Source: Lysobacter antibioticus (GTDB lineage Bacteria; Pseudomonadota; Gammaproteobacteria; Xanthomonadales; Xanthomonadaceae). From it: 64,000 bases of DNA. The DNA is taken from contig NZ_CP013141.1 of NCBI RefSeq assembly GCF_001442535.1, positions 625,196 through 689,195 of the forward strand, given 5' to 3'. The notes under the pieces are model-generated. The model had not been told where the DNA came from and made no database searches. It saw only the letters and a program-made list of their open reading frames with translations. The position numbers and the translations under genes were made by a program. How positions within the stretch are numbered: the stretch's first letter is position 1; every line of letters starts with the position of its first letter. Shown here piece after piece: positions 7,725-15,768 of this stretch.

Positions 7725-10700
7725 TCATGGCGGAAGGATGCTGGCGCTATCGCCCTCCTGGCCGATCAGCACGGCATTGGCCCAGTTCGCGCAGACCTGG
7801 GTGGGTTGGCTACCTTGCGCGCCCAGCGTGCGCAGGCTCAGGGAAGACAGACCGCGGATGTCCAGCTCCGGCTTGACCACACCGGGCGCCTTGACCATGC
7901 CGCTGTCGTAGAGCAGGCGGTCGTCGCCCCAGACTTGGAATTGCAGGCCGCCGGCGGCGCGGCAGGCATCGTCGATGCCGAGGTCGGCGCGCAGCAACCG
8001 CCACTGACCCTGCAGGCGCAGGTCGATGCGGCTGGCCGCAGCGACGCCAAGGCCACGGCGGAACAACAGGCCGTTCATGCGCAGCGCGTCGTCGCCGCGG
8101 AAGGCATGGTCGGCGCGCACCTGTCCGGCCAGCGCGGCCGGCAACGGCAGCTCGGAGAGATAGCGCTGCTGTGCCGGCCGCTCCGGTTCCTGGTGTTCGA
8201 GAATGTGGAAAGTCGACAGTGCGATCGGCCCGACGTCGCGCGGTTGCAGCGCATCGACCGCGCGCGCCGCGCCGCCCTGGGCGGCGATGACCATCGGGTC
8301 GGTGGCCGACGCTCCGTCGCCCTCGGGGTTCTGCACGCTGAGCACGCGGAAACGCAGCAGTCGGCCTGCACGGGCGGGGAAGTCGATGCGCTGCAACTCC
8401 TGCTTCAGTTGCAGACGGCCGCGCGCAATCGGCTCGCCCCACTCGCCGTTGCTGTCGCCCAGGTACACCTCGTAGTCGCGCACCTGGCCGTGCTTCCAGT
8501 TCTTGTCGTTGCGCGGCGCCAGCTCGATGCCGTCGATCAACTTGCGCTCGCCGAAACCGATGGTCCATTCGTGCGCGCCGGTGCGCACGGCCTGGTTGCG
8601 CACGCTGCGGAACCACGTGCTCGCGTCGTCGTCGAATGCTTTTTCCAGCGCATGTCCGGGTTCTTCGGCCGGACGGTTAACCACCAGCAAGCTGTCGGCC
8701 GGAAGCGCACGGCCCAGCGCCGGCGCGGCCGGATAAGCGTCGTCGGCGTCGGCCTTGGCGGCCGCGATGTCGAGCGTCAGCTGCAACGGCTTGCGAATGT
8801 CCACGGCGGCGCTGCGCACGTGCACGCTGCCCTTGCGTTCTGCCGGATCGAAATACCAACCCTCCGTCGCCGCTTGCAACGCGGCGGCATCGGCCAGTCG
8901 CGGCAGCGCGCGGCCGTCCAGCGAGACCGCACGCGGCGCCTGCCGGCTGAGCACGCGCAAGGCGTAGCGACGCTGCGGCAACTGGCCTTGATACTGCCCC
9001 TGCACTGCATCGATGCGCACCGTCACCGGCCCGCCGCCTTGCTCCGGCGCACTCATCTTTATCTGTTGCGTGCTCGACTCGCCCTGCTCATGACGACGGG
9101 TGTTGCCGTCGTCCTCGTACAGCACGTATTGCGAGTCGCCCTGCGGGTACAGGTCGAAGGTGACCTCGTCGAGCGGCTTTTCGCCATCGAACAGCATCGC
9201 CGGGTACATCGGCAGGATCGCGCCGGCGCGCACGAACAACGGCAAGGTGGCGAGGTCGACCTGGCGATCGAGATCGCGGCCGGCCGCGTCGGCCTGCACG
9301 CTGCGCCCGTCCCAGTAGTCGAACCAGCGCCCGGCCGGCAGATGGATGCCGCGCCGCCAGCCGCGACTCGCGGCCTGGCTGCGGTAGACCGGCGCCACCA
9401 ACAGGTCGCGGCCGAGCAGGAACTGATACTTGTAGGCCTCGTCCTGCGCGTGCGGGTCCTGCGGGTAATCCCACATCAGCCCGCGCACCGGCGGCGCGCC
9501 GGTCTGCGCAGCCTGCTGCGCCAAGCCGTACATGTACGGGGTCAGGCGCATCTTCAACTTCAGGTAATCGCGGTTGATGCTGCGGTAAGGCTCGTCGAAC
9601 CACCACGGATGCTTGCGCGCATTCGACGACCAGCCCGACATGCCCATCAACACCGGCGTGAAGGCCTTCCACTGCAGATCGCGGGTGTAGGTCTCGGCGC
9701 TGCCGCCGAAGATCGCGTCGACGTCGCCGGTGGCGTACGCCATGCCCGACAGGCCCGAGCCGATCAGGGTCGGCACGTGCCAGCGAATGTAGTCCCAGCT
9801 CGCGCTCTGGTCGCCGGTCCAGGCCACGGCATAACGCTGGATGCCGGCCCAGCCCATCACCGTCCACAGGAACGGACGCGAATCGGAGTTGTGCAGGATG
9901 CCGTTGAACGCCGATTGATTGGCGTCCATGGCGAACTGATACCCCTTGCCGGTCCAGGCCACGTCGAGCTTCTGCACCCGGCTGCCGGCGGTACCGACTT
10001 CCCAGGCGATCTTGTCGACGCCGTTCTCGGTCCACAGGCCTGTGCGGAAACCGTACTTGGCCAGGCCCTTCACCGTCTCGGGCAGTTGCTTGTAGCCGCA
10101 GCCGTAGCCGTCGTTCGGCAGGATCCAGCCACCGGGCATGTCGTGCTCGCGGTACTGCCGCGCCACGCTTTCGACCACGTCCGGCGTAGTGCCGGTGGCG
10201 CCGTCGTGCCAGCCTTCGGGCACGGTGCCAGGCTTCTTGCCGTTGTCGCCATCGTTGTAGCAATCGGCGTCGCCGTACGACAGAGCCCAGCGCGCCAACA
10301 GGCCGGGGCGGCCGGTCAGGCGGGTGTAGCGCTCAAGCAAGCGCGGCAACTCGCCGACGAAGTAGTACGCATCGAAGCGGTCTTCGCGATGCAACAGGGT
10401 GGTTTGATCGGGCTGGCGCAGGTCGTAGCTACCGTCGCTCCAGGTATTGCGCAACATGCCCCAGCCGCGCGAGCTCAGCAGCATCGGCGCCGGGCTGGGG
10501 CGGTCGCCCTCTTCCCAACCGCCGGAGTACGACACTTCCAGCTCGCGGCCCTTGAACTGATAGCGGCCGTTCTGCTGACCGCCGCCGTAGAAGGCTTCGT
10601 CGGCCTGCGAAGACAGCACTTGCGCGCTTTGCGCTGCGTCCAGATCGAGCGGCTGCAATTCCTGCCACAGCGGCGTGCGGCGTTCGCCGTCGATCCGCTC

Positions 10701-11078
10701 CAATCGCAGCTTCAGCGGTTGCCGCTGCACATGCAGCACCAGTGCACCGGTGCGCACGCGCACTTCAGCCTCGTCCTCTTCCAGGGTGGCGTCGATCTTG
10801 GTTGCCGGCTGCGGCAACACGATCGGCGCGGCCTTGTCGCCGGCCGGCGCCAACTTGCCCCGACGCCCCGCCTGCACTCGCACGATGTCGTCGGCCAGCA
10901 CCTCGATGCGCAGCAGGCTGCCGGTGTCGGTGCTCAGCTCCCAGCTCGGCGTCGCGCCGGTGCCGGCACGAACCGCGCGCAGGTTGCCGATCGGCTCGGC
11001 CACGGCCGGCAATGCCGACGCTATCAGCGCAGCCAGGATCGCTATCGACAGTCGCGGACGACACACGCGGAATTCCAC
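7725..11078 (-). CDS. Secreted GH31 glycosidase with discoidin-like and NPCBM domains, probable alpha-N-acetylgalactosaminidase
   Basis: A 1117-aa protein from a GTG start with a signal peptide ending near 'ALPAVA'. Domains: N-terminal beta-sandwich (about 30-230), GH31 (alpha/beta)8 barrel (about 240-600), C-terminal beta domains (to about 770), an F5/8-type region ('HALEKAFDDDASTWFRS', about 790-920) and an NPCBM domain (about 960-1117). The barrel has 'KLDVAWTGKGY' (Asp372, likely nucleophile) and 'WTGDQSASWDYIRWH' (Asp423, likely acid/base). The usual DMNE nucleophile motif of alpha-glucosidases is absent. The DVAW variant belongs to the GH31 branch that acts on alpha-galactosides and alpha-GalNAc. 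Position beside five GalNAc genes supports GalNAc. An alpha-galactosidase is the main alternative. The start is uncertain, since a second GTG lies four codons inside. Confidence 0.85.
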   Translation of the reverse strand: MEFRVCRPRLSIAILAALIASALPAVAEPIGNLRAVRAGTGATPSWELSTDTGSLLRIEVLADDIVRVQAGRRGKLAPAGDKAAPIVLPQPATKIDATLEEDEAEVRVRTGALVLHVQRQPLKLRLERIDGERRTPLWQELQPLDLDAAQSAQVLSSQADEAFYGGGQQNGRYQFKGRELEVSYSGGWEEGDRPSPAPMLLSSRGWGMLRNTWSDGSYDLRQPDQTTLLHREDRFDAYYFVGELPRLLERYTRLTGRPGLLARWALSYGDADCYNDGDNGKKPGTVPEGWHDGATGTTPDVVESVARQYREHDMPGGWILPNDGYGCGYKQLPETVKGLAKYGFRTGLWTENGVDKIAWEVGTAGSRVQKLDVAWTGKGYQFAMDANQSAFNGILHNSDSRPFLWTVMGWAGIQRYAVAWTGDQSASWDYIRWHVPTLIGSGLSGMAYATGDVDAIFGGSAETYTRDLQWKAFTPVLMGMSGWSSNARKHPWWFDEPYRSINRDYLKLKMRLTPYMYGLAQQAAQTGAPPVRGLMWDYPQDPHAQDEAYKYQFLLGRDLLVAPVYRSQAASRGWRRGIHLPAGRWFDYWDGRSVQADAAGRDLDRQVDLATLPLFVRAGAILPMYPAMLFDGEKPLDEVTFDLYPQGDSQYVLYEDDGNTRRHEQGESSTQQIKMSAPEQGGGPVTVRIDAVQGQYQGQLPQRRYALRVLSRQAPRAVSLDGRALPRLADAAALQAATEGWYFDPAERKGSVHVRSAAVDIRKPLQLTLDIAAAKADADDAYPAAPALGRALPADSLLVVNRPAEEPGHALEKAFDDDASTWFRSVRNQAVRTGAHEWTIGFGERKLIDGIELAPRNDKNWKHGQVRDYEVYLGDSNGEWGEPIARGRLQLKQELQRIDFPARAGRLLRFRVLSVQNPEGDGASATDPMVIAAQGGAARAVDALQPRDVGPIALSTFHILEHQEPERPAQQRYLSELPLPAALAGQVRADHAFRGDDALRMNGLLFRRGLGVAAASRIDLRLQGQWRLLRADLGIDDACRAAGGLQFQVWGDDRLLYDSGMVKAPGVVKPELDIRGLSSLSLRTLGAQGSQPTQVCANWANAVLIGQEGDSASILPP

Positions 11079-11136
11079 CTTGCCCCCAGGCCCGCTCGGC
11101 GGGCTTCGAAATGTGCTGCGGCCGACTCTAGGGCAG

Positions 11137-11359
11137 GCTTTCGAAAGCTGTCAATGAATTGAAAGAAAAAAGGAAGAATTTATTTGATAAAACGAAAGTT
11201 TGTGCAATGCAATACTTTCCAAACATGCCGAAAACCCCTGTTAATACCGCAACGAAAGCTAATACAGCCGAATCTTTCGTTTTGATTCAGTGGCGCCGGT
11301 CACTACGCGAACTTGGTCTATTTCTTTTGTTTTACTTTCGATAATTGACTTTCCGAAAG
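11137..11359. promoter_or_regulatory. Divergent GH31/agaS promoter region with repeated CTTTCG/CGAAAG boxes (candidate AgaR sites)
   Basis: Between the divergent GH31 and agaS starts there are at least six related boxes. They are GCTTTCGAAAGC (11137-11148, perfect palindrome), AAAACGAAAG (11189-11198), AACGAAAG (11251-11258), CTTTCGTTTT (11274-11283), CTTTCG (11335-11340) and CTTTCCGAAAG (11349-11359, perfect palindrome). The stretch is AT-rich in an otherwise very GC-rich locus. DeoR-family AgaR proteins bind direct repeats of TTTC/GTTT-like words, and agaR is in the downstream operon. The boxes are seen directly; AgaR binding and control of both directions are inferred. Confidence 0.6.
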
Positions 11360-11397
11360 AAAACACAGATCGTGCCCTCGCTCAACAGGAATCATCC

Positions 11398-12552
11398 ATG
11401 GACGTCACCCCGCTCTCCGACTCCTCCGCCTGGCAGCGCCTGGGCGGAGCCGACACCGCCGCCGAGATCGCCCAGCAACCGGCCCTGTGGAATCGCCTGG
11501 CCGAGGATCTGGCGCAGGCCTGCGAACGCGTGCAAGCCTTTCTCGGCGACTGCTTGAACGATCCGCGCCAGCGCGTGCTGTTCACCGGCGCCGGCAGCTC
11601 GGGCTTCATCGCCGACCTGGTCGCCGACCGCATCAACGCGCAGTGGGCCGCCGAAGTGCGCGCCCTGCACACCACCAGCCTGCTCACCCATCCGGCGCTG
11701 TACCTGCAGCGCAACCGCCCGACCCTGTTGGTGTCGTTCGGCCGCAGCGGCTCCAGCCCGGAGAGCGTGGCCGCGGTCGAACTGGTGCGCGCCGAAGTCG
11801 AGCACTCGCGCTTTCTCGACATCACCTGCAACCCCGAGGGCGAACTGGCCCGTCGCGGTGCCGGCCGCGAGGACACCTGCACCCTGCTGATGCCGGCCGA
11901 CAGTTGCGACCGCGCCTTCGCCATGACCAGCAGCCTGAGCTGCATGCTGCTGACGGCGCTGAGCGTGTTCGACACCGCGCCCTGGCCGCAACGCATCGAG
12001 CGCCTGCCGCAATTGGCCGTGTTGGCGCACGAGGGCCTGGCGCAATGGGACGCGCCCGCCGCCGCGCTGGCGCAACGCTCGTTCAACCGCGTCATCTATC
12101 TGGCCAGTGGCCCGCTCGAAGCGCTGGCGCGCGAAGCCGCGCTCAAGCTGCTCGAACTCACCGCCGGCCGTGTCCTGGCCTTGGCCAACACGCCGCTGGG
12201 CTTCCGCCACGGCCCCAAATCCACGCTCGACGGCGACACCCTGGTGGTGGTGGTGCGTAGCGCTCACGCCTTGGCGCGCCGTTACGAGCAGGACCTGCTG
12301 GACGAACTGCGCCGCGACGGCATCGCCGGACAAGTGCTGGCGATCGGCCCGCATGCCGACATCGGCGCCGACGACGACCACAGCTTGCGCGTGCCGCCGC
12401 TCGACGACACCTGGCTGGCGCCGGTGTGGCTGACGTTCGCGCAGATGTACGCGCTGCAGCGCTCGGCCTCGCTCGGTCTGACCCCGGACAACCCCTTCCC
12501 GGACGGCACCGTCAACCGGGTGGTCAAGGGCGTCACCATCCACCATGGCTGA
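11398..12552 (+). CDS. agaS: Galactosamine-6-phosphate deaminase/isomerase (SIS domain)
   Basis: A 384-aa protein, the length usual for AgaS. It has two SIS sugar-phosphate isomerase domains: residues about 45-200 ('VLFTGAGSSGFIADLVADRI', 'LLVSFGRSGSSPESVAAVEL') and about 215-370 ('VIYLASGPLEALAREAALKL', 'GFRHGPKSTL'). The reaction is GalN-6-P to tagatose-6-P plus ammonia, the third step of GalNAc use. The ATG at 11398 follows AGGA at the right distance; the frame is open upstream to 11290 with no ribosome site. It is the first gene of the aga operon, and its last 8 bases overlap agaK. A glucosamine-6-phosphate deaminase role is less likely given the neighbours. Confidence 0.92.
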   Translation: MDVTPLSDSSAWQRLGGADTAAEIAQQPALWNRLAEDLAQACERVQAFLGDCLNDPRQRVLFTGAGSSGFIADLVADRINAQWAAEVRALHTTSLLTHPALYLQRNRPTLLVSFGRSGSSPESVAAVELVRAEVEHSRFLDITCNPEGELARRGAGREDTCTLLMPADSCDRAFAMTSSLSCMLLTALSVFDTAPWPQRIERLPQLAVLAHEGLAQWDAPAAALAQRSFNRVIYLASGPLEALAREAALKLLELTAGRVLALANTPLGFRHGPKSTLDGDTLVVVVRSAHALARRYEQDLLDELRRDGIAGQVLAIGPHADIGADDDHSLRVPPLDDTWLAPVWLTFAQMYALQRSASLGLTPDNPFPDGTVNRVVKGVTIHHG

Positions 12553-13501
12553 AGCGCCCATGGCTGAAACTTCGATCCCCGCGATTTGCTACGGCATCGA
12601 CATCGGCGGCACCAAGATCGAACTGGTCGCCTGCGATGCCGCGCTGGAGGTGCGCCATCGCCGGCGCATCGCCACGCCGCAAGGCGACTACGCCGGCTTC
12701 CTGGCCGCGCTGGAAGCGCTGGTGGCTGCAGCCGACGCCGACCTGGGACTGGTCGATACCGCGATCGGTATCGCCCTGCCCGGCGTGCGCGACCGCCGCA
12801 GCGGCCGCCAGCTCAGCGCCAACGTACCGGCACTGACCGGCCACAGCGTCGCCGCCGACCTGCAGGCGCGGCTGCGCCGACCGCTGCACTTCGGCAACGA
12901 CCTGCAGTGCTTCGCCTTGTCCGAAGCCCACGGCGGCGCCGCCGAGGGCTACCCGAGCATGTTCGGCGCGATCCTCGGCACCGGCGCCGGCGGCGGCTAC
13001 TGCCTGCACGGCCGGCTGGTGGTCGGCTTCAACGGCCTGGCCGGCGAATGGGGCCACTGGAGCGTGCCGGCGCATCTGCTGCAGCGCCACGGCCTGCCCG
13101 TGCTGGACTGCGCCTGCGGCCTGCGCGGCTGCGTGGAGCGCTATGTCTCCGGCAGCGGCCTGGTCGCACTGCACCACCACTTCGGTGGCGAGGCCGTCGA
13201 TGCCGGCGCGGTGATCGCTCAGGCCGAGGCCGGCGATGCACGTGCGCGTGAAGTGCTGGCCATCCATCTGGACCTGCTCGGCCACAGCCTGGCGGCATTG
13301 GTATTGGCGCTGGACCCGCATGTGATCGTGCTCGGCGGCGGCCTGTCGCAACACGCGCCGCTGTACGACGTGCTGCCGGCTGCGGTCGCCGCGCATTTGT
13401 TCGCCGGAGTGCAGGTGCCACCGATCGTGCCGCCGCGCTTCGGCGATGCCGGCGGCGCCCGCGGCGCCGCCCTGCTCGCCTGGCCGTCGGCATTGTCTTG
13501 A
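12545..13501 (+). CDS. agaK: ROK-family N-acetylgalactosamine kinase
   Basis: A 318-aa ROK kinase. The N-terminal phosphate-binding block is 'YGIDIGGTKIELVACD'. 'ILGTGAGGGYCL' is the second ATP block. The zinc-binding ROK motif is 'CACGLRGCVERYVSG' (CxCGxxGCxE), with the upstream His in 'GEWGHWSV'. It is expected to phosphorylate GalNAc at C6 in the cytoplasm, replacing the PTS used by E. coli. It overlaps agaS by 8 bp, so translation is probably coupled. Two Met codons (12545 and 12560) could start it. ROK kinases often also take GlcNAc, so specificity rests on context. Confidence 0.88.
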   Translation: MAEAPMAETSIPAICYGIDIGGTKIELVACDAALEVRHRRRIATPQGDYAGFLAALEALVAAADADLGLVDTAIGIALPGVRDRRSGRQLSANVPALTGHSVAADLQARLRRPLHFGNDLQCFALSEAHGGAAEGYPSMFGAILGTGAGGGYCLHGRLVVGFNGLAGEWGHWSVPAHLLQRHGLPVLDCACGLRGCVERYVSGSGLVALHHHFGGEAVDAGAVIAQAEAGDARAREVLAIHLDLLGHSLAALVLALDPHVIVLGGGLSQHAPLYDVLPAAVAAHLFAGVQVPPIVPPRFGDAGGARGAALLAWPSALS

Positions 13502-13536
13502 GCTCGCTTGCCTGAGTGCACGCTGGTTTGAGTGCT

Positions 13537-13602
13537 GGTTCGCCTGAGTTCTTGTTTGGCTGAGTTTCTTGTTTGTCTAAGTTCCGGTTTGTCTAAGTTC
13601 CG
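13537..13602 (+). repeat. Four-unit 16-17 bp tandem repeat between agaK and agaZ
   Basis: Two identical 16-bp units (13571-13586 and 13587-13602, GTTTGTCTAAGTTCCG) follow two degenerate 17-bp units (13537-13553 and 13554-13570, of the form G-TT-G-CTGAGTT-CTT). The repeat fills the only sizeable gap in the aga operon. It encodes nothing obvious and has no strong hairpin. Slippage could change the spacing between agaK and agaZ. Confidence 0.75.
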
Positions 13603-13632
13603 CCTCGTCCTGAGTCGCGTTGGAGTTACGCC

Positions 13633-14958
13633 ATGTCGCCCGTGCAATCGCTGATCGCCTCCCACCGCCAAGGCCGCAACGTCGGCCTGTACAGCGTGTG
13701 CTGCAGCAACGAACTGGTGCTGCGCGCCGCGATGGACGTGGCCCATCGTCACGGCACGTTGTTGCTGATCGAAGCGACCTCGAACCAGGTCGACCAGTTC
13801 GGCGGCTACACCGGCATGACCCCGCCGCAATACCGCGACTACGTGCTGGCACTGGCGCGCGAAGAAGGCTTCCCGGCCCACCGCCTGGTGCTCGGCGGCG
13901 ACCACCTCGGCCCCAACGCCTGGCAGAAGCGCCCGGCCGAAGAGGCGATGGCGCATGCGCGCGTGCTGATCGAAGCCTACGTGGCCGCCGGCTTCCACAA
14001 GATCCATCTGGACTGCAGCATGTCCTGCGCCGACGACCCGACGCCGCTGGCGGACGCGACCGTCGCCGCGCGCTCGGCCGAACTGGCGCGCATTGCCGAA
14101 CGCACCGCCGCCGAACACGGCCTGCCGCCGCCGGTGTACGTGATCGGCACCGAAGTGCCGGTGCCCGGCGGCGAGGCCTCGCTCGCAGGCGGCCTCGCGG
14201 TGACCACGCCGCAAGCGGCCGAACAGACGCTGGCCATTCATCGTCAGGCCTTCGCCGCACCGGATTTGGCCGCCGCCTGGGAGCGCGTAATCGCGATGGT
14301 GGTGCAGCCCGGCGTCGATTTCGACCACAGCAGCGTGCACGACTACGACCCGGTCGCGGCCGAAGCCCTGGCCGACTTCCTCGAACGCCAGCCGCGCATC
14401 GTGTTCGAGGCGCACTCCACCGATTACCAGCGCGAAGACGGCCTGCACGCGCTGGTGCGCGACCACTTCGCCATCCTCAAGGTCGGCCCGGCCGCCACCT
14501 TCGCCTACCGCGAGGCGCTGTTCGCGCTGGCCGCGATCGAGGCCGAACTGCTGCCGCCCGAGCAACGCTCGGAACTGCCGCAGGTGTTGGAGCGCTGCAT
14601 GCTCGACAACCCGAAGCACTGGCAGCAGCACTATCACGGCGACGAGCGCGACTTGCACCTGCTGCGCCTGTACGCACTCAGCGACCGCTGCCGCTACTAC
14701 TGGGGCGAACCGGCCCTGGTCGCCGCCGTGCAGCGCCTGTTCGACAACCTGCGCGCACATGCGCCGCCGGCGTTCCTGCTCAGCCAATACCTGCCGGAGC
14801 AATACCGCGCAGTGCGCGCCGGCAGCTTGGCCAACACTCCCGAGGCCTTGGTCCGTCACCGCATCGGCCTGTGCCTGGACGAGTACGCCCGCGCCTGCTC
14901 GGCGAACACTGCCGGCGAGCGCGCGCCCGCCAGCGCCGTCGCTGCGGCGAACGGCTAA
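13633..14958 (+). CDS. agaZ: GatZ/KbaZ/AgaZ-family protein (tagatose-bisphosphate aldolase accessory subunit)
   Basis: A 441-aa protein of the COG4573 family and of usual length. Recognisable blocks are 'VCCSNELVLRAAMDVA', 'LIEATSNQVDQFGGYTGM', 'LGGDHLGPNAW', 'KIHLDCSMSCADD', 'IGTEVPVPGGE' and 'FEAHSTDYQ'. In enteric bacteria this protein supports the catalytic class II aldolase AgaY/KbaY, which splits tagatose-1,6-bisphosphate. No AgaY-like gene and no tagatose-6-phosphate kinase lie in this window. A direct kinase-like role for AgaZ has been suggested for aga loci of this type, but I cannot confirm that here. ATG at 13633 is preceded by GGAGTTACGCC. Confidence 0.88.
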   Translation: MSPVQSLIASHRQGRNVGLYSVCCSNELVLRAAMDVAHRHGTLLLIEATSNQVDQFGGYTGMTPPQYRDYVLALAREEGFPAHRLVLGGDHLGPNAWQKRPAEEAMAHARVLIEAYVAAGFHKIHLDCSMSCADDPTPLADATVAARSAELARIAERTAAEHGLPPPVYVIGTEVPVPGGEASLAGGLAVTTPQAAEQTLAIHRQAFAAPDLAAAWERVIAMVVQPGVDFDHSSVHDYDPVAAEALADFLERQPRIVFEAHSTDYQREDGLHALVRDHFAILKVGPAATFAYREALFALAAIEAELLPPEQRSELPQVLERCMLDNPKHWQQHYHGDERDLHLLRLYALSDRCRYYWGEPALVAAVQRLFDNLRAHAPPAFLLSQYLPEQYRAVRAGSLANTPEALVRHRIGLCLDEYARACSANTAGERAPASAVAAANG

Positions 14959-14985
14959 TCTTCGGCTTTTCCTGCGGATCGAGAA

Positions 14986-15768
14986 ATGGCCATACGCAAT
15001 ACCCGCTCGCGCCGGCAACAGATCCTGCAGTGCCTGATCGAACGCGGCTCGGTGCAGGTGGCCGAGTTGGTCGAGCGCTTCGACGTGTCGGCCGTGACCA
15101 TCCGCGCCGACCTCAGCCATATCGAATCGCAGGGCCTGGCCACCCGCACCCACGGCGGCGCCAACCTGGTGCGCACGCCGCCGCAGGAACAGGACATCCA
15201 CGAGAAGGACGCGCTGAACCTGCCGCTGAAGGAATCGATCGGCGCGCGCGCCGCGCAGTTGGTGCAGGCCGGCGACAACATCATCATCGACTCCGGCTCC
15301 ACCACCATGACCCTGGCCCGCCATCTGCGCGGCCATCGCGACGTCACGGTGATGACCAACGGCCTGAACATCGCCTGGGAACTGGCCAACGCCCCCGGCG
15401 TGGACGTGCTGCTCACCGGCGGGCTGCTGCGCAAGCAATCGCTGTCGCTGCAGGGCAGCCAGGCCGAGGCCAGCCTCACTGCCTACAGCTTCGACACCTT
15501 GTTCCTCGGCGTGGACGGCCTGGACCTGCAGTTCGGCCTGACCACCCACGATGAGGCCGAAGCCCGCCTCAACCACCGCATGGTCGAACGCGCGCGCCGC
15601 ATCGTGGTGCTGACCGACGCCTCCAAGTTCGGCCGGGTCAGCCTGCACCGCATCGCTCACCTCAACCAGGTCCACGCCATCATCACCGACGCCGGCATCG
15701 ACGAGCGCTACCGCGAAGGTCTGCAGCAATTGGGCATCGAATTGATCATCGCCGAGCCACAACCGTGA
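14986..15768 (+). CDS. agaR: DeoR-family repressor of the GalNAc regulon
   Basis: A 260-aa protein with a DeoR helix-turn-helix at residues about 8-60 ('RRQQILQCLIERGSVQVAEL', 'FDVSAVTIRADLSHIESQGL'). A DeoRC effector domain follows ('IIIDSGSTTMTLARHL', 'TNGLNIAWELA', 'LFLGVDGLD'), typical of regulators that sense phosphorylated sugars. A GalN-6-P or tagatose-phosphate inducer is expected. It is encoded within the operon it should control, and many CTTTCG boxes lie in the divergent region at 11137-11359. Its last four bases overlap the agaA start (GTGA). Confidence 0.88.
   Translation: MAIRNTRSRRQQILQCLIERGSVQVAELVERFDVSAVTIRADLSHIESQGLATRTHGGANLVRTPPQEQDIHEKDALNLPLKESIGARAAQLVQAGDNIIIDSGSTTMTLARHLRGHRDVTVMTNGLNIAWELANAPGVDVLLTGGLLRKQSLSLQGSQAEASLTAYSFDTLFLGVDGLDLQFGLTTHDEAEARLNHRMVERARRIVVLTDASKFGRVSLHRIAHLNQVHAIITDAGIDERYREGLQQLGIELIIAEPQP

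Noticed and set aside
7725..11078. Alpha-glucosidase as the name for the GH31 gene
   Set aside because: The DMNE nucleophile motif is absent and the DVAW variant plus the GalNAc neighbours point elsewhere.
7611..11162. Plus-strand ORF of 1183 codons opposite the GH31 gene
   Set aside because: It is an antisense mirror of a clear GH31 gene in high-GC DNA, with Arg/Ala/His-rich composition and no domain.
13219..15762. Minus-strand ORF of 847 codons across agaK, agaZ and agaR
   Set aside because: It spans three recognised plus-strand genes and has shadow-like composition.
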